Part shown: positions 54,960-64,000 of the stretch, one piece after another
Layout of the letters: each line of letters starts with the position of its first letter
Numbering within the stretch: the first letter of the stretch is position 1
Origin: Nymphaea colorata
Lineage: Eukaryota > Streptophyta > Magnoliopsida > Nymphaeales > Nymphaeaceae
Assembly: GCF_008831285.2 (NCBI RefSeq)
Contig: NC_045149.1
Span: forward strand, 15,526,578-15,590,577
Direction of reading: 5' to 3'
Length of the DNA stretch: 64,000 nt
Position numbers and translations under genes: made by a program
The notes under the pieces: model-generated
Database searches by the model: none
What the model was told of the DNA's origin: nothing
The model's input: the letters and a program-made list of their open reading frames with translations, nothing else

Positions 54960-57754
54960 TCATCTGACAGCTTACGTCATGGACCCAATTAGTACCTGAA
55001 CAATCCTTTGGCAGTTTTATGGACTTCTTTCGGTAAACGTTCAACTGATAAAGCAATACAGGCATACTATGACAAATTCACAGGATAGCAGTCTGTTTTT
55101 GAATGGTAGATTTCACTAACTAGGACGACGGTGAAGTCGTATTCAGGAATCAGAAGTGCCAACATTAGCAGGTTTTCCTGTTCCTTCTGATGATGGTTTC
55201 AATTTGAGAAGACTATAACCGTAATACATTACATGAATAGAATCTCCATCCGTTTCTGTCTGCAGCCATAACTTGTTGGCTTTTTGCTGTTTAACGAAGG
55301 CAATTGACAGTTTTGTAGGTCTAGCTCTGAGAGAGTTTCTTTGTACATGCTTTAACAGTGTTGAACGAGAGATATTTCTTCTTTAGAGGCTTCTTTTTTC
55401 ATTGATATGATCTGTACGTGTATTACAACATTTGGAATGTAGTCTGCATTAGGCGTTGTGAGTTTCGTAGCTGATGTGGATAAGCCTTTAGGTTTGTAAT
55501 TCTAAGAAATTTTGAATGTCAGTCTTTCATCACAAGGTGAGATATACGCCTTTTTGCATTGTGCATGAGCTTTGACTTGTTCTTATATTTGGGTACCGTG
55601 AATCTTTTATTTCATTTTATTTTTTCCATGCGTAAGAGTCATTTATAACTAGACTTCTATCAGGGGTTGCATGTTGCGAATTTTTTCGCGTTGTTTCCAC
55701 CACAGATTTTGGAGAAATCCTCGGTTGGCAAAGCACATTATCCTGCTTTTCGTGCATTTGCTGGTGCACATTTTGATACCGTGTAGATGTAGAAGTATTT
55801 GTATAATATACTCAAAATATGAGTGACCAGAGATTCTTACTGAAACTTCTGTGTTCCTGGCGTTTCTCTTGGCCAAAGTAACACCACAAACATGCGTCTT
55901 TATGCTCCATTTGCTGAAAATTGACATCTGAACCATATTTTGTGGAAAAGTATAAATTTGGACCCCAAAATTTTTGTGGAATGTGTCATGTATGCACAAA
56001 AAGTTCACAAGCAAACAATTGGAGTGTTCATTCCTATCCATTCTGTTGTTTCGTTAATGAAACAAAGAACGGGCATGTTTAGTTCTCAAAACATTATATG
56101 TACCTTGGATTTTGGTGTGTCCAACTCCCTATATTTCTCTTATCCTTTTTGTTTTCTTCAATCATTCTTCAATCATTCTCTTTAGCTTTTAGGTATACCC
56201 TGTGGAGAGAATTATTTTGCTGGTAGGATTGAATTTTCCATACTTTGTCTTTGGACGTTGTTAGTGCAACTATTTTTTCTTCGGTTTTTGGGAGGATTCT
56301 GCAATCGTCATCTTTCTTGCGCACTGGACAAAGAAAAATGGATGCAGTTTTTTTTTATGGAAACTGAAAATCGGGATAGAAGTAGTGACAAACCCCAGAA
56401 AACGTTGGAAGGAGAGTTTATCCTCCGACATGAAGAATCCAATGGAAGAAAGCAACCGTCGGTCCAGGTTGAAAAAAAAGCGTTCCAAAGCTTGACCAAC
56501 GAAGTGGTTGGTAGTATCAGGGCTTCCTTATAAAAGAAGAAACCGCAGTGACGTTACCATCAAATGTCGTAGTTCTCAAATTGATCTTCTTTTCCAGAAG
56601 TCGCTTCCCCACTTTCTCGTTGCTTCGGGCTTCCCTCTTCAATTTGTTTTTCCTGAAATCCGTCATCTTGTGTCTTATACATTTTTCAGTGTCCGCCTCC
56701 CCTTCGTTCACTTCATCCATAACTTCCTGCAGATACTTCATTCATTATTAACCACCCTGACAGGATCCAAGTTGGATAAGGCATCCGTTGGATTTCATTG
56801 AAAAACACCAAGGCAGTATCCAGATGACATCCAAAACCAGGTTGAAAACTTGGTTTTCAATTCAAAATCCGGTCCCAATATCAAAACTGAGGGTGGTACA
56901 TGCTTTGATGACACAAATCCCAGTTCCGAAAAACCGAGTTCCAATAGTTGGCAGCTTATCATAGTAATATTGACAATCAAATCAGTTTAAATTACCTGTT
57001 TCCGTTTTCTACTCTTTCAGCAAATTCAGATTCAAGGATCTTAAACTTAGAATATAATTCAGTAACGATGCATTTATGATGGATGATTGTATGCGTCTCC
57101 TTTCATTATTAAGGTTCTGTTTTGGAAGGAGGGAAATGGAATGAAAGAAGGGATGAAAAGGAAATGAAAGAAAATGGAGGTAAAAGAATGAGGAGGGAAA
57201 GGGAAGAAAAGAGATGATTAAAAGTCAGATTTGGATCGATTGTGGACTAGATTCCGATCCGTCGAAAGCCCAAAAACCAAATTTAGGAATCCGAATGGTT
57301 CGTATTAATGTCAGATTCAACCTTTTCCTAAGTCGATTCATCACATTCTATGTGGTTGGATGACGACTTATATTTATACCCTATTTAAAATTGAATTTTT
57401 TGATCTTGAATAAACTGCGGCCGATTATTTGAAGGAAGGTGAGTGGTTTCTTTGGCGCATTTCAGGCGTTATACGAGAGTCAAACGAAACTGTATATTGG
57501 ATCCGAATTTCATTAGTGAGCGGATCCAGAATTGTTTGTAAAGCGGATTGGGAATCCAATATATCCATCCATTGCGGCTGTACAAAATACGCCCGCGACA
57601 CTTCCTGTCCTGGTGTGAGTAGATACTGTTGTCGTCTGTACGTCTCTCCGTCGCGCTAGAGGAGGTGCTCCGCCCCTCTTCCCACTCACCACTGAGGAAC
57701 GAAGTCCTCTCCTTTTCTCTTCCTCTCTGTTCCTCCGAGTCGAAGAAGAAGAAG
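54960..57754. other. Intergenic region between the P-class PPR and exportin-4 genes
   Basis: 3'UTR of the PPR gene is followed by AT-rich sequence. A purine-rich tract (GGAAGGAGGGAAATGG and following) at about 57120-57215 is simple-sequence-like. The last about 150 bp are the exportin leader. No other gene was recognised. Confidence 0.5.
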
Positions 57755-60700
57755 ATGCAGGGAGTTCCGGATGGAGGAGATCTCGCTCGTCTCCACGCCA
57801 CCATGCAAGCTGTCGAAGATGCTTGCAATTCTATTCAGGTTTCATCGTCTTCCTTTTTTGTCATTACTCTCTTTCTTCATTTATTCCTTTTGTGAAGCTG
57901 TCTACCGAGTCATCCGCATCAGGACTTGGTGTTGGGATCGTTGTTCTGCATTGAGCGATCCATCGTCGCTATGAAAATTTTCCTATTCGCGTTGATGTTA
58001 TCGATCCGGTAGATATTTTGTATGTCTGTGTGGTTTCTTGGAAGATTTTGTCTTTCAAGTTTCAGTGTCCAGGGGTTTGTGTGTCTTGTGATCCTTTTTT
58101 TTTTTAAAAAAAAAAAATATTATCAGATAGTCTCTTAGAAGAGGTTGTATTCTAAACTTTAGGGTTTAGAAACTTTATGCACAATTCGATGCATGAAGGG
58201 TAGACTCTGTGAGGGACTTTTTTGTTATGTTGGTGCTGCTTTCTCATTAGGGATTTAGGTATTTGGTTTGTTATTGATATTTTCTGCTTCAAATAGATGC
58301 ATTCAAACCCGTCTGCAGCGGAAGCAACACTTGTCTCTCTTCGCCAATCGTCCAAGCCATATCAAACATGTCGGTTCATCCTTGGTAAGTTAAACTTCAG
58401 AATGAACTGTTCGAGCTGTTGCATTGTACTTCGCTGAAGTTATGTCCGATTTTGGATCAGATTTGCTGATTTTCACAATGAATTAAAAAGAATGTTTTCT
58501 ATAGCAGCTCTTCTCTTTCTTGTGTTCACTAACAACCGTACAATATAATATATCAGTATGGTGCGTTTTCTCCTTCTTAAATAGTTTTTTTCGTGGATTA
58601 TAATTCTAGCCGCGTTGCATTCTCTTGTTTCTTTTGCAATATTATGTCCAATAGCAGACAGCTAGATCAAGACAATGTTTTCGCAAACACGATCCAACGT
58701 TCAGTGACTATATTTTGTTGCACTACTTTTTATCACCCTATATGCATTTTGGACCATGTACTTTTTGTCTCTTGCAAACGATTGGCACAAGCTCTCCATC
58801 CACCCGGCTAGGTTGTGAGACCTAAGACCTTCGAGGTGAACAGTTCAATACCCAAGGTGCATCTCTCAGCATAAACAGGTAACCTCTTCCCTCAGGGTGG
58901 AAAGGGACCATGGTTAGGCCAGTTTTATATATAACCAAATCCATTTCTTTTGTCTCTCTGGGAGTCCAAATCCAACTCCAACTCTGATATAGTTCAAAAT
59001 TTTGACTATGAAATGGATCCAACAAAATGGTCAATAAAATCGAATTTAAAAATCCATAAGATCCAAAAATAAATCATTTGAAGGAAACATATCTTATAGA
59101 ATAAATTTGTCTAAAAAGTGAGTTTTCCTTTCCAGAGAATTCTCACCTGGCAAATGCAAAGTTTCAAGCGGCTTCTGCAATTCGGGATGCTGCAATACGG
59201 GAATGGGGATTTCTTTCCCTCGAAGAAAAGCAAAGCCTGATCACGTATGATTTCTCTTATCTCTGACTTGGTGAACGAGTTTCCTTTTCTTTTTACTGCT
59301 TTTACCATCAGATTGCTGGATATTCATGATTATGAGAAGCTATATGAGTGAGAAACCTTTGATGTGCTAAAAGTGATTTTCTGACTATTCATTAATGTTC
59401 TTCTGTTTGTTATTTTCCTCCATTGCAGCTATTGCCTGTGCTTTATTCTGAGGAGTCCAGCCTCGTCGGAGGCCTATGTCCAGGCGAAGGTTTCTGCAGT
59501 TGGGGCTCAATTAATGAAGCGTGGATGGTAAGGTTTTTAGGTTAACTTGATTCTCTATGGAATCAAATTTAATGGCCATGCAAGTGGGATTCATGCAGTT
59601 TCCAGAAAAAAAACTCAAGGAATCTATTGTAGCAGAAAGATGAAAAGTCAAATTATGGATGTACTAAATAAAAATAAATAAAAGAAAACAAAGAGTGTAC
59701 TGAAGACTTAAAGTCCATGTACATTCTTTAAATGCCTAACTCTTATTCTTCAAATGACAAAGCAGGAATGGCCTTCCCATTTTCATTCATTTTCTGCAGA
59801 TAAGTTGATATGTATTTTGCAGAGATCACCTCTCCTCAAACATCCTCCTACATTTTTTCATCATATATAATGCAGCCTCGGATTTCTGTAGCCTTCAAAT
59901 GATAACGCTTCTTCTGTCACAATTCCTTTTTGACAGTTTTCCTTGCGTTCACTAGCTGCTAGCTTCCATCAGGCATGCTAGAAAGAACAGTTTTTGAGAT
60001 GAAAACAGCGTTGCTTCGCTGTATGGCAAAGCATACATGTATTTTTTTTTTCTGTGGACCATATCACATCCTCATTTATGTTATGTTTACCATCTTCAGT
60101 GTAGCCCAGAGAAGGCTATTTTTCTTTAAAAATTTCAGTATCATTTTGTTCATGTATAGGGTGTTCCTAGGATTTTGTAGTCTTTTCTTTTTAAATTCCC
60201 ATGCTATTTTGATTGCATGAGTTTTCTGATTATTTGTTTCTCGTGACAGAGCTAAAATCTCCACTAAGTCCATTTGTGTTGTTTTGAAAAGCTTACAATT
60301 TTGCCTTCTTGCATCTAAGGAGTATGTTTCCTATGTAGGCTTGAATTCGCTGATGCTGATAAGGAGTCATTTTTGGCTGAGGTAAGAGTAGGCCCCGTAA
60401 ACCTCTATTTTTGTCCATTTCGATCTGGCCTTGTCACTGTATGCTCTTTCGAGGAAATATTATTCATGAACCATCAGTTTATGTGGTTTTGGAAGCTATT
60501 GTTTTACATCTTATGGCATGGCAGAGATTTGTGCAGAGTTTGTTATGAGTTATGACAATCAATCACCATATTTGCATTAATTTCACAGATAGAAATATGA
60601 CCGTCGCCTCATTTAGCTTCAGAAATCCTACATTGTCTGTGGATGGCAATTGTTTTGTGTAAAAACCTGGTTTTTTAAGCAGTTCTTGAAAGCTGGTTTA

Positions 60701-62765
60701 TGTGTTTGGGGGACAAGACAAAAACAATGTTTTGTGAGAAAAACCTTGGAGGGAGGGGTTGCAGGTTATTCCATTCCCTTGTTGAAAATTCGTTTTGTGA
60801 AAACTGGATTGGAGGCAAAACAACACTTTGTATCCAGAACGGCATTCAAGGGTGTCACCCAAACACACCCTTAAGGTATTGTTTGTTTGCATACCCTGAT
60901 TTGGAGGGGAAAGTTCTCTTGGTAGAGGGTGGAAGAGGGGAAATTTCACCTCATCCTAAAATGAAGTCTGTTTGATGAACTAGAAAAAGTTCATCTAAAG
61001 AAGTTTTTGGTTGTTTGATGGCTAAGTGAGACAAGGGGAGACAAAATTCCAAACATTTTCATTTTTTAATTTGTTTTCCACTAATCACACGGTTTTTGTT
61101 TTAATAACTTTTAAATTAAATAGAAATTTGAACACTGATGACTGAAGAACATAGAGCGTGAGGAATACAGCTGCACCAAGGATGACAAAAGTGATGACCA
61201 GGATAACCCCAAAAATGGGGTAAACTTTTCATTTGTTTAATGGAAGAGAGGAAATCCTTACTATTTCCCCTTCTCTGCTGTATTTCACCCTGCAATCAAA
61301 CACTACCTAAGGTTTATAATTGATGGCTTCTTCTATTTGGCTCACGAAAAGTAATGTACATCTAACGGATGAAAATTTACCTAGTCTTTTTATGGGAATG
61401 ACCTTTTGATGTATTTAGTTTCAGTATCTTGAGTGCCTCACTTTATGGTTGAAAAGAGAAACAATTTCAATTCATGGATGTGTAAGTTAGTTGTATAGTT
61501 ACTATCCTTTTTGTTGAGATGTAAAAATCTTAGGCACCAGATACAGTGTTAGCCTCCACTCATCAAAATTTGCGTAATATAAGAATATTTGTAGAACATT
61601 AGAGGGTGTTTATGTATAAAAATATAGTATAAGAATAAAGTTATAGATCAATGCAATTGGTATTTATATCATTGAATGTTGAGGTTGTGATTTTGATGGG
61701 TTATTTGTGTGAGTTGGATTCATGTGCATGTCCATCTTACGTAATCAGATTTCCATTGGCATAGACAAGAACAATAAATGCAAAATGTGCTCATTGTAGC
61801 ATATTTTTGTACTGCAATGGGCTCAAGTTGAGTGCATTTTCTCAGATATTGCGAGATTTGGAAAGTCTTGCAATATTTATGAGAAAAACTAGTAAAACGA
61901 AAAAAAGGGAAAACCTCACAAGATTTGAGAATCTCCGCAAAAAACGAAAATCTTGTAATTTTTTCCACAATTTTTGCAAGTTTTTTCTTTTTTTTTTTAA
62001 GTATTAGTTTCTTATTTATTTTCTCTAATTTTTACATTTTTTATTTGCTGAGATTTTTCCTGGAATTGTTCCTAGAAAAACAACTTTGTCGAAGAATGCT
62101 TGAGAAAGACTTCATTGATATTTTCCTGAGAACGGCATTTATGACAAAGGTCAGGGGAGTTTTTATTTTAGGGCCCACCATTAAAGCAAAAAAGGGCCTG
62201 AAGTTTCATATTCAGAAACAGCCTAACTTTTGCTTAACCATCAAATTGGGAGCCTTCTCTTATCATTGCGGCATTGCCCTTCAACTTGGTTGAGTACTGA
62301 GTTATGCTGAGCTAAATGACAGTTATCTCTATTTGTTATCTCAATGGTAAAAAACATTCAATTTAAATGGTCAATGGAAAGGGGCAAAAATTTACTTGTT
62401 GCAGCGGCTGCATAAGAACTTGTTTCTTTTCCTGCCGTAGATTAGAAGTTCAGTTATGGTTTCTGCCAACTAACGCTAGACTTTTGAATGCAGATAAAGC
62501 GAGCTGTTCTTGGTGTTCATGGTTTAGATGTCCAGTATGTCGGGATAAATTTTTTGGAATCGCTGGTATTTGTTCATATGTCTGATTCATGGAAAAGGCC
62601 ACTTTTCTGCATTAGAGCTGCTTTTTTGCTTTTACTTAAAATTAACAGACTTCTATTTCTAGGTGTCTGAATTTACACCGTCTACATCACCAGCCATGCG
62701 GCTGCCTGCAGAGTTCCATGTGAAGTGCCGTGGTTCTCTAGAACTTGGGTATTTGAAGGTTTGAA

Positions 62766-62803
<38 letters not shown>

Positions 62804-63357
62804 AATAAATTGTCAATTCCTTACTCTGCTGTCTGTTACAGGAATTTTACTGTTGGGCTCAAGATGCTGCAGTTGGTGTTGCCAAAGAAGTGGTGGAATC
62901 CACTTCACTTGGACCTGAGCATAAAGTTTGTGCTGCAGCATTTCGCCTAATGTTTCAAATTTTAAACTGGGATTTTCAATCTACTAATAATGGTGGAATA
63001 GGAAAAATGATGAACACTTTTACTGCTGGAGATGGGCGTTTGTTGCTTAAGAAGTGTGAAAGAGTCATAGTGCAGGTATTATTATATACTATGTAATATG
63101 TATCTTTCTTTGTCTATTAAGCAGTTGAGTATCTGTACTAATATATGATTAAATTCCTTTACCTTCTGTATAGCCAGGACCTGTGTGGCATGAAATTCTG
63201 CTTTCTCATGGACGTGTTGAGTGGCTTTTGGAGTTTTATAAGATAATGCAGCAAAAGTTTTCATGGGAAAGTAGCTGGATTGATTCTCCACTGGCCGTGT
63301 CCAATCGGCAGTTGATTGTCCAACTTTGCTCATTGACTGGAACAATATTTCCATCAG
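57755..63357 (+). CDS. XPO4: Exportin-4 (importin-beta family), 5' part only
   Basis: Nine exons join in phase to the first 336 residues: 57755-57838, 58297-58384, 59136-59244, 59429-59527, 60339-60381, 62494-62565, 62663-62758, 62842-63075, 63174-63357. The last ends in phase 1 at a GTATTT donor, and no further exon is clear before the window ends. Plant exportin-4 proteins are about 1,100 residues, so roughly 30% is present. Family signatures include MQAVEDACNSIQMHSNP, CRFILENSHLANAKFQAA, AIRDAAIREWGFLS, MKRGWLEFADADKESF, GLDVQYVGINFLESLVSEF and AFRLMFQILNWDF. These cover the N-terminal HEAT repeats, including the region that contacts Ran-GTP. Exportin-4 carries cargo such as eIF5A and SMADs out of the nucleus in animals; the plant cargo is not shown here. 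Intron 5 (2.1 kb) holds two MITEs. Confidence 0.9.
60701..60870. mobile_element. Tourist-like MITE A in exportin-4 intron 5
   Basis: A 170-bp element with terminal inverted repeats: TGTGTTTGGGGGACA on the left (60701-60715 region) against TGTCACCCAAACACA on the right (ending near 60867-60870). TTA occurs on both sides (60698-60700 and 60871-60873), the size and type of target duplication made by PIF/Harbinger elements. No coding capacity was seen. Confidence 0.6.
60875..61307. mobile_element. Tourist-like MITE B in exportin-4 intron 5
   Basis: A 433-bp element with inverted ends GGTATTGTTTGTTTGCA (60875-60891) and TGCAATCAAACACTACC (61291-61307), flanked by TAA on both sides (60872-60874, 61308-61310). 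It adjoins element A: the TTAA between them serves both target duplications. No coding capacity was seen. Confidence 0.68.
61846..61876. repeat. Short hairpin in exportin-4 intron 5
   Basis: A 14-bp imperfect inverted repeat (ATATTGCGAGATTT / AAGTCTTGCAATAT) around a 3-base loop. It pairs fully if G-U pairs are allowed in one orientation. Confidence 0.5.
62766..62803. repeat. Compound (CT)n(CA)n microsatellite just after exon 7 of exportin-4
   Basis: It starts about 7 bp inside intron 7, after the donor GTTTGAAC. Confidence 0.9.
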
Positions 63358-64000
63358 GTATTTCATTCTATATTATGCATAATTTGTTGTCCCAATTATG
63401 GGCAGCAAGTTCCTAAACAAATTACAGCTGGAATTAGACCATGAAAGGATTCCTTGCTCATTGCCGTGGATGCATATATGTGTGTGTATCTATTCTGAAT
63501 TCTGTTTCCTGTATAATTAGAAGTTTTGGTGTTTGTTTTCCTCCTGCAACAACATTTACATGCATCATGAATAGTTTGGGAAATTTCCATTTTGAGACCT
63601 GCATTTTGGCCACAATCCTCATTTTTACTTTTATGATATGGGTCCATGGGTTTAACTTTTGCTGGAAACCGTCAGCTAAGGTCCTCAAGTTAAATCATTC
63701 ATGCAAAAAAGGATTTGTACCTTCTGACATTGTTCTTTGAAATTGAAATCAACAAAATGTGTTTTATATTTTCATTTTTACACCAAAAGGAAGGATGTCA
63801 TTGTCATTTCTTCAACTTAATTGACCTTTTAACTAGAGCTGCAGCGCAGTGGTAAATGTAGGCCCTTATTTGAGAGTTGTCAGGAAAAGTTTGGCTCATA
63901 TCAGAAAATCAGCAACATGAGGCCTGTTTTCTGGGTATGGCAAAAAATAAGCTTTAAATGAAAAGATTCCCTAAATAGATCTATGTTACTTGTTATGTTA
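63358..64000. other. Intron 9 of exportin-4, running off the window
   Basis: No further coding exon was recognised. The sequence is T/A-rich and intron-like. A short stretch at about 63836-63890 (GCTGCAGCGCAGTGGT) faintly resembles a tRNA-derived SINE head, but not enough to call. Confidence 0.5.

Noticed and set aside
57110-57220. Purine-rich block that looked like the start of a MITE (TTCTGTTTTGGAAGGAGGG)
   Set aside because: No matching inverted end was found downstream.
63836-63890. Possible SINE head in the last exportin-4 intron
   Set aside because: Only a short resemblance (GCAGCGCAGTGGT); box B is absent or too degraded.

Overview
The window is nuclear DNA of a flowering plant. The genes are split by GT-AG introns with AT/T-rich interiors, intergenic space is long and AT-rich, the histone H4 is the plant form, and there are two pentatricopeptide repeat (PPR) genes, a DUF295-type F-box gene, a plant DUF659/hAT gene and a decayed plastid DNA insertion. 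The species cannot be named from the sequence alone.

Layout, left to right: (1) a hAT-transposase-derived gene (+, 2281-4813) behind a long non-coding leader; (2) a complete NDR/Tricornered-type AGC kinase on the minus strand (13030-7197, 13 coding exons, plus a probable 5'UTR intron); (3) a complete CSB/ERCC6-type SNF2 ATPase (+, 17767-23969, 6 coding exons); (4) a bL19 organellar, probably mitochondrial, ribosomal protein gene (+, 26387-29913, 5 exons) whose first intron carries a plastid-derived segment with a trnN-GUU relic; (5) a GC-rich single-exon F-box/DUF295 gene (+, 31985-33241); (6) a PLS-class E-type PPR gene (+, 37089-39188); (7) a PTAR1-like protein prenyltransferase alpha subunit (+, 42437-48262, 10 exons); (8) an intronless histone H4 gene (+, 50929-51240); (9) a P-class PPR gene (+, 53190-54959); (10) the 5' third of an exportin-4 gene (+, from 57755, 9 exons, running off the right edge). 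The exon joins given for the split genes were worked out by hand and all keep the frame.

The genes are unrelated housekeeping genes (kinase signalling, transcription-coupled repair, organelle translation and RNA processing, protein lipidation, chromatin, nuclear export). There is no operon or cluster logic. I did not find a new biological system. The parts that repay a second look are: a hAT-derived protein that lacks the expected catalytic glutamate; a GC-rich leader shared by the two PPR genes, in which one copy looks precisely intron-free; a plastid-DNA insertion; a miniature LTR retrotransposon (TRIM); two MITEs inserted back to back; and several splice sites that abut microsatellites or fresh tandem duplications.
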